From positions 1-32,265 of the forward strand of contig CAYONZ010000039.1 in assembly GCA_964405465.1 (NCBI GenBank): 32,265 bases of DNA, in the 5' to 3' direction. Source of the DNA: CAYONZ01 sp964405465 (GTDB taxonomy: Bacteria; Bdellovibrionota; Bdellovibrionia; Bdellovibrionales; JAMPXM01). Position numbers and translations under genes: made by a program. Below are positions 24,881-32,265 of this stretch, in pieces (positions within the stretch are counted from its first letter, which is position 1; every line of letters begins with the position of its first letter). Below the pieces are notes generated by a model that worked only from the letters and a program-made list of their open reading frames with translations, had not been told where the DNA came from and ran no database searches.

Positions 24881-26461
24881 TTAATTAGTTACGTTGATTG
24901 TGATGTGCACACGCGCAGGTCCTGTTTGGATGGCGCGATCACAGAAATCACATTTCGGTGGTGGCGGTGGCAATGATGGCGGAAGAATATTGAGATTCGG
25001 CAATGTGGTCGCCGGATTTGAACTGAGGTCGGGGAGTCTAACTCCTCCGGGCATGACACCCAAATCTGCTCCATCGATCATTGAAGGCATAGATGGCATT
25101 CCGCCGCCGCCGATTGAACCTGGCATACGACCAAAGTCTCCCCCGCCCATTCCAGGAGGACCACCTGGTCCACCCATAGGTGGAAGTCCACCGCCAGGAG
25201 CAGCACCACCAGGTGAAAAGCCTCCGCCACCAGTCATACCACCACTCGGTGGAGCTTTCGCGGTACCAGAGTCAGGACCACCGCCGCGCATTCCGCCTGT
25301 AGTTGAGTCGGAGCCACCTCGCGGCCCACCGGCTGTATCGCCACCTCTTGGGCCTCCCGCCGCATCGCCGCCAGCTCTTTTGCCTGAGCCATCGTCGTTT
25401 CGGCGTGCTCCACCGTCCTCGTTATTTCGGCGCGCATTTCCGTCATCACCATTCCGGCGCGTGCCTCCGTCATCCGCTCGTTTCGAATTTCCGCCGTCGT
25501 CTTTTTTAGCTGAGGAGTCATCACCCGTGCGATCATTTCCTGCTCGGTCGTTTCGCCTGTCCTCACGTTTACCTTGGTCGTCTTTTTTTCCGTCACTTTT
25601 CGCATCGTCACGCTTGGCTTCTTTATTGCCATCGTCTTTCTTTGAATCTGAGTCTTTTTTCGAGTCTTCGCGTTTGGCTTCTTTGTTGTCTTCCTTCTTG
25701 TCTTTTTCTTTGTCCTTGTCCTTGTCTTTTTCATCACTGCGAGCGTTGTTGCCGGCGGCATTCTTATCTTGGTTTCCGGCCGTATCGGCCTTGGTTTCAT
25801 TGTTCAATTGTTTGAGCTCAGAAGCAGGAACCGGTTTGGGTGGAGCAGGTGGCGCTCCAGCTGAAGCTTCGGTTTTCTGGCCCGCTCCGACTGAAACCGC
25901 ATTCATAATTCTTCCGCCAGGACCAGCTTGGCCAACATCTACTTTACCTGAGAAGGTCACGACTTCTGACTTTTGTGAAGTCTGGGAGTATCCCATTAAG
26001 AAGTCTGTTCCCCGAACTCCGGCAACAGCCGATTTGGTTTTCACTTGATATGTATTTGTTTGACCATCAGCTGATTTGTCATCGTATTTTTGTTTTAGTG
26101 AGGAACGCACTTTTCCGTACAATACATTCAACAAGACTTTCTTTTCATTCTTGTCTGCGTTTTGATCCATTTGTTCGATCGTCAGTTTTGATTCTGGAGA
26201 GATATTGAGCTCATCACCACCAGCCATAGCAATTTTAGCTCGAGAGTCGACACCGGCCGAGACGGTATCTCCAGAACAAACTTCCATTCCAGCTTTTGCT
26301 TTTTCATTTTTTTTGGTCTTAAGGACATCGACTTGGATGTCACCTTTAGCTATCAAAAATTTTCCACATGAAGCCCAACTTTCACTCGGAACCAACAAAG
26401 ATCCAGCAAGCAAGCCGTGAAGCGAGGCAGTAAATAAAATCGATTTGGTGGCCTTCAGCAT
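24881..26461 (-). CDS. exported FecR-domain protein with long low-complexity tail
   Basis: A 526-residue protein with signal peptide (about 1-31, ending PSESWAS). Residues 32-205 form a FecR-like domain: GDIQVDV, CSGDTVSAGVDSRAKIAM, GDELNISPESKLTI, and the hallmark KTKSAVAGVRGTDFLMGY. Then comes a Lys/Asp/Glu run (about 230-315), degenerate repeats of the type RRNxDDG (about 315-365), a Gly/Pro/Met-rich segment (about 365-480), and a polyproline stretch leading to a CDFC pair near the C terminus. The tail looks like a disordered spacer on the cell surface or through the periplasm. GGGGGAA precedes the ATG. FecR domains often sit in surface or signalling proteins; no sigma factor or receptor is adjacent, so a FecI/FecA circuit is not supported. 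Composition bias makes long shadow frames on both strands. Confidence 0.75.
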   Translation of the reverse strand: MLKATKSILFTASLHGLLAGSLLVPSESWASCGKFLIAKGDIQVDVLKTKKNEKAKAGMEVCSGDTVSAGVDSRAKIAMAGGDELNISPESKLTIEQMDQNADKNEKKVLLNVLYGKVRSSLKQKYDDKSADGQTNTYQVKTKSAVAGVRGTDFLMGYSQTSQKSEVVTFSGKVDVGQAGPGGRIMNAVSVGAGQKTEASAGAPPAPPKPVPASELKQLNNETKADTAGNQDKNAAGNNARSDEKDKDKDKEKDKKEDNKEAKREDSKKDSDSKKDDGNKEAKRDDAKSDGKKDDQGKREDRRNDRAGNDRTGDDSSAKKDDGGNSKRADDGGTRRNGDDGNARRNNEDGGARRNDDGSGKRAGGDAAGGPRGGDTAGGPRGGSDSTTGGMRGGGPDSGTAKAPPSGGMTGGGGFSPGGAAPGGGLPPMGGPGGPPGMGGGDFGRMPGSIGGGGMPSMPSMIDGADLGVMPGGVRLPDLSSNPATTLPNLNILPPSLPPPPPKCDFCDRAIQTGPARVHITINVTN

Positions 26462-26724
26462 ACGTTCCCCCTAAAATCCAAATAAAATATGACCTCTTCT
26501 TTTCGGCCTATCGGCGGCAACACTTGAAGTTGTCTCAAAATAGATCGAATGCTTGCCCTATCTTTTGCGTGTGGATTTTGGGCGGAAGTCTTTGAAGAGA
26601 ATCTTGGCAAACCGTTTACTTTTGCGACTATGAACAGGATGCACTCAAATGATTTCCAGCTTGTCTGAGAGAGAGGATCGCCAAATTTGCACTGCATGGC
26701 CTACGACGTGGCTTACAAAATGGC

Positions 26725-29448
26725 CTAAGGAGAAGTAAAAATGATTCGGCCCACTGAGTAGTCTGTTCGCATTTCTCGACTACCTAGTTTCTTCTCATTG
26801 TAGGTGGCGATGGCTTTGCGAAAACTCGCTTCAATGTCGCGCTGTTGTTGGGGACTGATTTTGACTCCCTGGCGAACACCCACGATCAAATCGATCGAAC
26901 CATACTCAGGAGAGTTTGGCATACTCACTGTTGGAGTCAGGCCCTTTAGTTTTTCGGGTTCGATCGTTGTTGAAAAAAAGCGATTAGTTGTGTCTCTTAC
27001 CGCTGCAGAGACTGGAGCTCTTTCACTTAAAATTTCTGCTGGTGTTTTCAGATTTTGGGTCATTTCTTTTATGATATCTTGCCCGTGGGTACCAACAATT
27101 TGCTTGATGTCTTTTGGGATTTCACTCGATACAAAAACTGCACGTGTATTTTGTGGAGCAAGAGACACATTGTTTGCAAGGCGCTGTGCCACCCGCATTT
27201 TTTCGTCCAGGGTGAGTGGTTTGGGAGTGACTCTGTTCAACGGCGTATCGCCGAACATTTGGTCATCCCCACCAATCTGCTGGGCGAATTGTCGTTCAGG
27301 CATTGCTTCCTTTATTAGCTTTGTTTTTGCCTCATTTTCCACTTTGAAGAGTCGTGTGGCTTCGATCTCTGCTGTGCGAGAATGTCTGATCGCTTCACTC
27401 ACATTGCGAGAAACCAAAACGCCATCCGCCGTAGCCGCCGCATTTAAGGCACCCATGCCGACGCGATCAAAGTAGATCGCATCATTTTCAAAGTTAGCAA
27501 GACTAGGGCTTTCGCGTTCGAGAATTCGAATGTTCGGCGAAAACACATCGCTCTCTTGATAGAACTTGAGCATGCGCTGTGCATCCTCTCTAGTGAGCTC
27601 AGGTTTGATTTTCAGTTCTAGACTGACCTGTTTTCGGATGACATCAAGGTCGCTATTTTTACGAAGCACAGACAAAACTTCTTCTGATAGACGTGTGACA
27701 GACTGACCTTGAAAGCTGTGTGTGGTCATCACTCCTGGAATTCTTCCAACGGTATTGATGAGTTCGTTGTTGAGGCGAATCGCGGCTTCACGTTTGCCAG
27801 TCACAAAAGCCTGAATAGCAGGATCACTATAGCGACACGGCCATGCAATGGGGAGGTTTCGACTGATACGCGCGCAAATGGCTGCGCCCCCAGGATCACG
27901 ACTCATGGCCGGCATATACCAGTTGTCGAGATCATCTTTGGGTTTTTTGGGGCCACGCGCTTCTTCTCGGGAGAAGAACTTTTGTGCCTCAGGTAAAAAT
28001 TGTTCATGAGTTTTGTTTGCAACTCTCAGGAGTTCCTCTTCGAGTTCTTTAGGTAGGGGAGCCCCTCCATTTTCAAAAATAAAACTGGCTCCTTTATGGT
28101 CGCCGTATTTGTAAAACTTTAAATTTGGAAACTGCTTTTGATATTTACTCATAAGTGCATTCATGTTTTCGAGAAGCTTTTTCTTATGTGAATTGGTCAA
28201 TGCCGTGCAGAGTTCAAAATCGATTTTGTTGCATTCTTTGAGCCACGAGTTGTTCATTTCAAATTCGAGATGTTCACCTTTGAGCTTTCCAGTTTCCCAC
28301 TTAGCGGCAATTTCATCGTAGGCTTGGTTGTCTTTGGCTGTGAAGACATCATTCTTGTAGCGCTCAACCAAACTGTCACGTTCAACTTTGCGGCGCTCTT
28401 TGCTCAAGATTCTGGCTTCACGTCCCTGAGCCGAGGAGTTTTCTTCGCGAATGTGGTTGAGGTACTGCTGTTCATTTCGACCAGGGCTAACGGCTTCTTG
28501 ATTTAAAACCATCTTGCCTTTTAGTTCCTGCTCATTGCCAGCGTAACGAAAGGCCTTTACTTCAACTACTCGATCGATTGTCTTTGTTGCGGAGAGATAG
28601 CGTGCACCCTTGACGATCACTCCTGGAGCAGCCAAAGCCGTTAGCCCGTAGCAAAGAAGTTCGCGTCTGGCGTAGCTATCTAAGCAGTTCATCCGTACAT
28701 CGGCTTTTTGATACTCACTCACGATATAGTTGTAGATAATATTCGAACTCGGAGGAAGGTTCCGTTCGGAATAGTCTTTTTTGGGGTCAAATGCTTTGGA
28801 GTAGAAATCGGTTTCGAGTTCGGCCAGCTTATCGATCGGAATACCCTTTGCCGGTAAAAGATCAGCGGCATTAAAAGCATCAAGTTCAAGGTCCGAAAGA
28901 GAATCAAAACTTGGTATTCCCCTGACAAGTTGGCGTTTGCATTTGATATCACGATTGCAGATCGCCAAAGTGTCGGCGTTTTCTTTGTACCTTTGGGCCA
29001 CAGTTTGATAGTTCGAGCTGATCCAGCGAGCTATCTTCTTGGCGAGTTCGAGTTTCATCGTGGTTTCAGTACAAGTTTTACCGGAATCCCGGCAGAGTTT
29101 TTCGGTGAAAACATAGGCCTGCTTACTTGTGTCCCAAAAAAATTTTCCTGCACCTAAAAAACAGGCTTGGGTTTCATGCGGACCTATCGCGTCTTCAATC
29201 ATTTTTTCTGCAGAACAGACACGCTGGTGCTCTCGCTCATCGGCGTGCTTTTCGAAGTACTGAGTGCATTTGCTTTGAACGAGTTCTTGTTGGCATTTCT
29301 CGATCGCACTTTTCACCTTCGTGGTGGGCGGCAAAGGCGTGAGATTTTTTTCTCCAGAAGTCTTGCCTGATGAGACACACGTGGGCCCAACAGCCCAGGC
29401 GACCTGGGTGCAAAACAGAAATCCTGTCAAAATGCCGAAACTCCACAT
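26725..29448 (-). CDS. large exported protein of unknown function
   Basis: A 907-residue protein from the ATG at 29448; an in-frame GTG three codons earlier (29457) is the alternative, and neither has a strong ribosome binding site. The leader MWSFGILTGFLFCTQVAWA is a clear signal peptide. The first 300 residues hold many cysteines (for instance ICNRDIKCKR, MNCLDSYARRELLCYG), suggesting disulfides in the periplasm. A hydrophobic patch (LTALAAPGVIVKGA) near 275 may be buried or membrane-associated. The middle is strongly helical and charged; the last 90 residues are more beta-like. I do not recognise any family. It is upstream of the FecR gene in the same direction, 263 bases apart. Confidence 0.65.
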   Translation of the reverse strand: MWSFGILTGFLFCTQVAWAVGPTCVSSGKTSGEKNLTPLPPTTKVKSAIEKCQQELVQSKCTQYFEKHADEREHQRVCSAEKMIEDAIGPHETQACFLGAGKFFWDTSKQAYVFTEKLCRDSGKTCTETTMKLELAKKIARWISSNYQTVAQRYKENADTLAICNRDIKCKRQLVRGIPSFDSLSDLELDAFNAADLLPAKGIPIDKLAELETDFYSKAFDPKKDYSERNLPPSSNIIYNYIVSEYQKADVRMNCLDSYARRELLCYGLTALAAPGVIVKGARYLSATKTIDRVVEVKAFRYAGNEQELKGKMVLNQEAVSPGRNEQQYLNHIREENSSAQGREARILSKERRKVERDSLVERYKNDVFTAKDNQAYDEIAAKWETGKLKGEHLEFEMNNSWLKECNKIDFELCTALTNSHKKKLLENMNALMSKYQKQFPNLKFYKYGDHKGASFIFENGGAPLPKELEEELLRVANKTHEQFLPEAQKFFSREEARGPKKPKDDLDNWYMPAMSRDPGGAAICARISRNLPIAWPCRYSDPAIQAFVTGKREAAIRLNNELINTVGRIPGVMTTHSFQGQSVTRLSEEVLSVLRKNSDLDVIRKQVSLELKIKPELTREDAQRMLKFYQESDVFSPNIRILERESPSLANFENDAIYFDRVGMGALNAAATADGVLVSRNVSEAIRHSRTAEIEATRLFKVENEAKTKLIKEAMPERQFAQQIGGDDQMFGDTPLNRVTPKPLTLDEKMRVAQRLANNVSLAPQNTRAVFVSSEIPKDIKQIVGTHGQDIIKEMTQNLKTPAEILSERAPVSAAVRDTTNRFFSTTIEPEKLKGLTPTVSMPNSPEYGSIDLIVGVRQGVKISPQQQRDIEASFRKAIATYNEKKLGSREMRTDYSVGRIIFTSP

Positions 29449-29505
29449 TTTCTGCACACATTCTTTTCGGAATCTTGCTCAGAGATCAACAGTGCATTCA
29501 AGGGG

Positions 29506-29520
29506 TTATCGACTCGATAA
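29506..29520. promoter_or_regulatory. palindrome between divergent genes, possible operator
   Basis: TTATCG (29506-29511) and CGATAA (29515-29520) form a perfect inverted repeat around ACT, typical of a small dimeric repressor site. It lies about 60 bases before the leftward gene at 29448 and just upstream of the possible promoter of the rightward gene. Protein binding is not shown. Confidence 0.3.
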
Positions 29521-29541
29521 GACAAAGTCTTAGCAAAAAAT

Positions 29542-29570
29542 TTGCGTGAGTTAGTTTGGTTCGCTATCCT
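29542..29570 (+). promoter_or_regulatory. possible sigma-70 promoter of the 29701 gene
   Basis: TTGCGT (29542-29547) and TATCCT (29565-29570) with a 17-base spacer match the usual layout, with 3 and 4 of 6 consensus bases. It would give a leader of about 120 bases containing the 22-base repeats. Confidence 0.35.
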
Positions 29571-29607
29571 AAATGAAGCGATCGACAAACAAGGAAGAAA
29601 TGTCATC

Positions 29608-29663
29608 GTCTCAGAGTGGGTGAAAACATCTCATTTACTCTGTGAAAACGTCTCAAAGTGGGA
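29608..29663 (+). repeat. tandem repeats in the leader of the 29701 gene
   Basis: GTGAAAAC plus (A/G)TCTCA occurs twice in adjacent 22-base units (29620-29641 and 29642-29663). A third GTCTCA starts at 29608, followed by AGAGTGGG, which echoes the AAAGTGGG after the last copy. The TCTCA cores are spaced 20 and 22 bases, two helical turns, so proteins could bind on one face of the DNA. Confidence 0.55.
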
Positions 29664-29700
29664 AGTTTTCAAGTAATGCGAACCAAGAGGAGATCGCTTA

Positions 29701-30000
29701 ATGAAGAAATCCAACGAGAACATGATGGATCTCGACGATCTGTCTGCCTTGGCGCTTGCCTGGACAAATAAATTTCTACGCAAGCCAGACTTGACCAAAG
29801 ACGAGGAGTTGCAGCTGCTCGCCTGTGCTTATGCGAATTTGTTTTTAAATACCTGCAAAGGTCAACTTGTGAGCCTACCGCCCTCTCATGATCTAATCGC
29901 GATGGCATTGGCCAAAGTTGGGCAAGAGCAATTGTCCGAAAGACATCAGGATCTGGTGGATGGTTTTCGGCGATTAACCAAGTTCGAAACCGCTCAGTAG
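29701..30000 (+). CDS. small protein of unknown function
   Basis: A 99-residue, mainly helical, cytoplasmic protein with no signal peptide or membrane segment. AGAGGAGA lies seven bases before the ATG, the best kind of ribosome binding site in this window, so the gene is very likely real. It is acidic at the N terminus (DLDDLSALALAW) with two cysteines (LLACAYA, NTCKG). No family recognised. It has an unusual leader with tandem repeats, and its stop abuts the stop of the opposite gene. Confidence 0.7.
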   Translation: MKKSNENMMDLDDLSALALAWTNKFLRKPDLTKDEELQLLACAYANLFLNTCKGQLVSLPPSHDLIAMALAKVGQEQLSERHQDLVDGFRRLTKFETAQ

Positions 30001-30549
30001 CTAGGGTATGTCCTTGTTTGGCTGGGCTAAGATTTTTTGAGCCGCCGATAAAATATTAAAACTTTCGATTGTCGGTGGAGCAAACTCTGAAGATTCCTCA
30101 CGTCCAGTTTCAGTTAGAAGCACGGTTTTGGTTCCAGCGCGATGTCCCGCCTCGACATCACTCATTCGATCACCAATCATCCACGAATTGTTTAAATCAA
30201 TGTTGAAGTGTTGGCTTGCAAGACGAAGCATTCCAGCGTTGGGCTTGCGCATTTCGTGATCGTGATCAGAGGGGCCTGGAGCATAGTACACATTTTTAAA
30301 ATCAATTCCTTGTCGCGAAAACTCTTCGAGCATCAGGCGATGAATGGTGTCCATGTTTTGAATCTTCACCAACCCTTTTGCTAAACCAGCTTGATTGGTG
30401 ACCATAACAAAAACAAAGCCGGCATCGCGCAAGAGTCGAAGACCTTCAAAAACACCAGGGATATACTCAATTTTTTGCGGATCATTCAGATAGACTTTGT
30501 CGTAGATTAAAGTTCCATCGCGATCGAGAAACACAGCTTTTAACTTCAT
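30001..30549 (-). CDS. gmhB: HAD phosphatase, GmhB type (heptose 1,7-bisphosphate 7-phosphatase)
   Basis: A 182-residue HAD-superfamily phosphatase. Motif I is FLDRDGTL with Asp9 and Asp11, motif II is VTNQAG (50-55), motif III has Lys102 (MRKPN), and motif IV is IGDRMSD with Asp127 and Asp131. This order and length fit GmhB, which removes the 7-phosphate of heptose bisphosphate for lipopolysaccharide core synthesis; histidinol-phosphatase relatives share the fold. The usual zinc-binding cysteine loop is absent: YYAPGPSDHDHE has no cysteine. I chose the ATG at 30549 from family length; a GTG at 30603 would add 18 residues. It follows the recombinase gene in the same direction after about 115 bases. 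Confidence 0.8.
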   Translation of the reverse strand: MKLKAVFLDRDGTLIYDKVYLNDPQKIEYIPGVFEGLRLLRDAGFVFVMVTNQAGLAKGLVKIQNMDTIHRLMLEEFSRQGIDFKNVYYAPGPSDHDHEMRKPNAGMLRLASQHFNIDLNNSWMIGDRMSDVEAGHRAGTKTVLLTETGREESSEFAPPTIESFNILSAAQKILAQPNKDIP

Positions 30550-30664
30550 TGTTTCGAACTTAGCAAACTTCTCAGGTGATCCGCAAAGTTTTATGTGTTG
30601 CACGATTTCTCTTCGTCACACCGATAGCATTTGCTCAGGATGTCCGACCAAGTGAGGATTCATC

Positions 30665-31750
30665 TTATTTTTTAGAGAGCGAAGCTTTTTTACCTAGTGG
30701 ATGGTGGAGAGTCATGGTCTTAGTGAGTTGCTCTAAACTAAGGTGGGTGTAGCGTTGCGTGGCAGTGAGCGATTCATGCCCAAGCAGCTCTTGTAAGGCT
30801 CGTAGACTTGCTCCTCCTTGCAGAAGATGGGTTGCAAATGAATGTCTCAGCGCGTGTGGGTGTAGAGGTCGAACCAATTGGGCTCGAGCTCCAGCATCGC
30901 GAATCATTTGATAGGCTCTGCGAGAGGCAAGTGGTTCTGCCCCCCAGATATAATCCCGTTGGTTGGGCTGATGATGAGAAAGCTGAGCGAGTGTTGCGCG
31001 AGTGAGGGTGGGCACAGGAACCAATCGCTCCTTTTGCCCTTTGCCACGAACCAATAACCCATTCTCACGGACGTCTTTCCAGCGCAATTGGCAAGCCTCG
31101 CTGACACGCAGGCCACCACCATAGAGCAGGGTGATAAGACAGTGGGTTCGCAGAGCTTGAGTGCTTAGGTCGGCAGCTGAATTTTTCAGCAGGCTGATGG
31201 CCTCATCGACCGAAATAAAATGTGGCAGCCGGGTCGGGACGCGGGGCGCGTGAATCTGATGTGCAAGATCAGTTTCGGTGAAGCCGTTTTGATAGAGGTA
31301 TGAAAAAAAACTCTTTAAGGTTGCAGCCTTACGATTTCTTGAGGCCGGAGCGAGCTGACCCCATCCAGAAAGCGCAAGGCGAGCCGTTCGCAGGAGATCT
31401 GAATCGCTTTGAAGTTCTGCCTTTAGGGCTCCCAGTCGATCCTGTTTTTGGGCAGATTGGTGTGGTGTCTGACTCTTGGAGTTTCGTGACACCGATCTCG
31501 GCATTGGGTGTGAAGCTGCGGTTGTTGGGGAGGCAGTGGTGCCTCCGAATTCGCCCGTTTGGCGGTTTGGTAGCTCATGAAAGAGGTAGGTTTCGGACCC
31601 GTCGAGTTTCGGCCCTCCAAATTTTCCATACTGCTCGAGTTGAAAGGCCTGACTCAGATCGCGGGCGTAGGCTCGGGCTGTATGGGGTGAGCAAGATTCA
31701 ACAAAGTCCATGAAAATCAAATATTTACAAATGTATTCCGGGAGATTCAT
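30665..31750 (-). CDS. tyrosine recombinase, XerC/XerD type, with N-terminal insert
   Basis: A site-specific recombinase of 361 residues. The catalytic set is complete: Arg215 (GGLRVSE), Lys237 (RGKGQKER), His299 and Arg302 (HALRHSF), His325 (LLGHESL) and Tyr334 (QRYTHLS). This pattern and the chromosomal setting fit Xer proteins, which resolve chromosome dimers at dif. The core DNA-binding domain is split: after residues 1-41 there is a Ser/Thr/Pro/Gln-rich insert of about 60-80 residues (42-115) before the domain resumes, so the protein is longer than the usual 300. The frame is continuous, with no sign of frameshift. XerC versus XerD cannot be decided. No phage genes or attachment sites are next to it. 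Confidence 0.85.
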   Translation of the reverse strand: MNLPEYICKYLIFMDFVESCSPHTARAYARDLSQAFQLEQYGKFGGPKLDGSETYLFHELPNRQTGEFGGTTASPTTAASHPMPRSVSRNSKSQTPHQSAQKQDRLGALKAELQSDSDLLRTARLALSGWGQLAPASRNRKAATLKSFFSYLYQNGFTETDLAHQIHAPRVPTRLPHFISVDEAISLLKNSAADLSTQALRTHCLITLLYGGGLRVSEACQLRWKDVRENGLLVRGKGQKERLVPVPTLTRATLAQLSHHQPNQRDYIWGAEPLASRRAYQMIRDAGARAQLVRPLHPHALRHSFATHLLQGGASLRALQELLGHESLTATQRYTHLSLEQLTKTMTLHHPLGKKASLSKK

Positions 31751-31818
31751 ATGGGGTCCGTCCCCCCGAGCTCATCGGGAGCGGTGTGAAATAAAGTAAA
31801 GGCATTGCAAAATCTTAC

Positions 31819-31846
31819 TTGCATTTCTTACATCTCCTGGTATAAC
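31819..31846 (+). promoter_or_regulatory. sigma-70-type promoter of the sigma-54 activator gene
   Basis: TTGCAT (31819-31824) and TATAAC (31841-31846) are 16 bases apart, and TG precedes the -10 in extended position. It lies 108 bases before the ATG. A CTCCGG/CCGGAG hairpin (31877-31895) falls in the leader. Confidence 0.5.
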
Positions 31847-31953
31847 ACATCGAGTCTAATGCTGCGCGCATCAGGCCTCCGGCGACTGACCGGAGACAAG
31901 ATTGAAACGCGGTTTTAGATACCCCAAACCCATATTTCCAAGAGGCTGTACGT

Positions 31954-32265
31954 ATGTCACAAGTGGAAAATACCCCGATCCTCCCGAGCTCAACAACGGC
32001 CAACCCGTTGGGAGCAGTCCCTCAACAGTTGACAGATCTTCAAGTTGAAGTGCCTGTCATTCCTACTATCCTAGACAATAAAACAATCGTCTACAAATCA
32101 GATGTGATGCGACAGCTGATGAAGATGATTGATCGTGTGGCGCCATCGCATGCGACCGTTTTGGTGCTTGGAGAAAGTGGAACAGGTAAAGAGCTGATTG
32201 CTCGGTCGATTCATGATCGAAGCAGTCGTCGCAATAAACCATTTGTAGCAATCAATTGCGGGGCA
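31954..32265 (+). CDS. sigma-54-dependent AAA+ transcription activator, partial at window end
   Basis: The first 104 codons are inside the window. After about 48 residues rich in Pro, Thr and Gln, the sigma-54 interaction domain begins (SDVMRQLMKMIDRVA), with the Walker A motif GESGTGKE near residue 75, followed by IARSIHDRS and PFVAINCGA, all standard for enhancer-binding proteins of the NtrC class. There is no receiver, PAS or GAF domain before it, so the N terminus is too short for ordinary input. AGAGG lies about eight bases before the ATG. The target genes are unknown, and the rest of the gene, including any DNA-binding helix, lies beyond the window. Confidence 0.88.
   Translation, partial: MSQVENTPILPSSTTANPLGAVPQQLTDLQVEVPVIPTILDNKTIVYKSDVMRQLMKMIDRVAPSHATVLVLGESGTGKELIARSIHDRSSRRNKPFVAINCGA

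Noticed and set aside
25234..25800. 188-codon open frame on the minus strand inside the FecR gene
   Set aside because: It is a second frame of the same biased sequence, rich in Lys/Thr/Met with no domain, and is explained by composition.
24894..26048. 384-codon open frame on the plus strand opposite the FecR gene
   Set aside because: It is a Pro/Ser/Arg-rich mirror of the low-complexity tail, has no ribosome binding site, and the opposite strand has a signal peptide and a FecR domain.
26508..26515. GCCGATAG on the minus strand before the FecR gene, like a flagellar sigma-28 -10 box
   Set aside because: The expected TAAAG-like -35 box is not found at the right distance.
26455..26697. 80-codon minus-strand frame between the large exported protein and the FecR gene
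   Set aside because: It overlaps the FecR start, has no ribosome binding site, and its composition is not protein-like.
31300..31713. 137-codon plus-strand frame opposite the Xer gene
   Set aside because: It is a shadow of a gene with a full catalytic set and has no ribosome binding site or domain.
30665..31750. Tyrosine recombinase considered as a phage or integrative-element integrase
   Set aside because: No tRNA target, attachment repeats or phage genes flank it, and neighbours are chromosomal genes; Xer-type motifs fit better.

Overview
The window looks like chromosomal DNA of a Gram-negative bacterium, most likely a Bdellovibrio-like member of the Bdellovibrionota. This is inference: moderate GC, a respiratory complex I cluster, lipopolysaccharide-heptose and UDP-sugar genes, an outer-membrane barrel protein, many secreted proteins of no recognisable family, and a sigma-54 activator. 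No rRNA, tRNA, CRISPR array, insertion sequence or prophage was seen. The first 143 bases hold only the ribosome binding site and leader of the first gene.

Layout. 144-2267 (+) is a 2,4-dienoyl-CoA reductase (FadH type). 2412-5832 (-) holds four exported proteins of unknown function; the last two form a tight pair, and a clear terminator separates the first two. After a 434-base gap with repeats, 6267-8859 (+) has an overlapping pair: an exported alpha/beta hydrolase and a membrane-anchored unknown. 9072-15211 (+) is a compact operon for the peripheral arm of complex I (nuoB, nuoCD fusion, nuoE, nuoF, nuoG, nuoI) with overlapping starts and stops. None of the membrane-arm genes (nuoA, H, J-N) is present, and NuoG is unusually short although it keeps an N7-type cysteine motif. 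15343-16401 (+) resembles a degenerate fold-type-I PLP enzyme and overlaps, tail to tail, a DUF885-type lipoprotein hydrolase (16393-18399, -).

18550-18957 (+) is a hemerythrin-like protein followed by a run of three GGTGCC hairpins. 19097-20119 (-) is a UDP-glucuronate decarboxylase-like enzyme. 20571-20942 (+) is a stand-alone CZB zinc-binding protein with a strong terminator. 21066-22660 (+) couples a flippase-like membrane protein to recO. 22657-29448 (-) carries three large exported proteins: a TPR/beta-barrel outer-membrane protein, a FecR-domain protein with a long low-complexity tail, and a 907-residue unknown. 29701-30000 (+) is a small unknown protein behind an intergenic region with tandem 22-base repeats. 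30001-31750 (-) has a GmhB-type phosphatase and a Xer-type tyrosine recombinase with an unusual insert. From 31954 (+) a sigma-54-dependent AAA+ activator without a receiver domain runs off the end.

How the genes work together. The nuo block makes the NADH-oxidising, hydrophilic arm of complex I and must join membrane subunits encoded elsewhere. The UDP-sugar decarboxylase, GmhB and flippase-like protein fit cell-envelope glycan or lipid work. The exported unknowns, the FecR protein and the barrel protein fit envelope or host-interaction roles, but the sequence does not prove this. Several convergent genes overlap or abut, so this is a compact chromosome.
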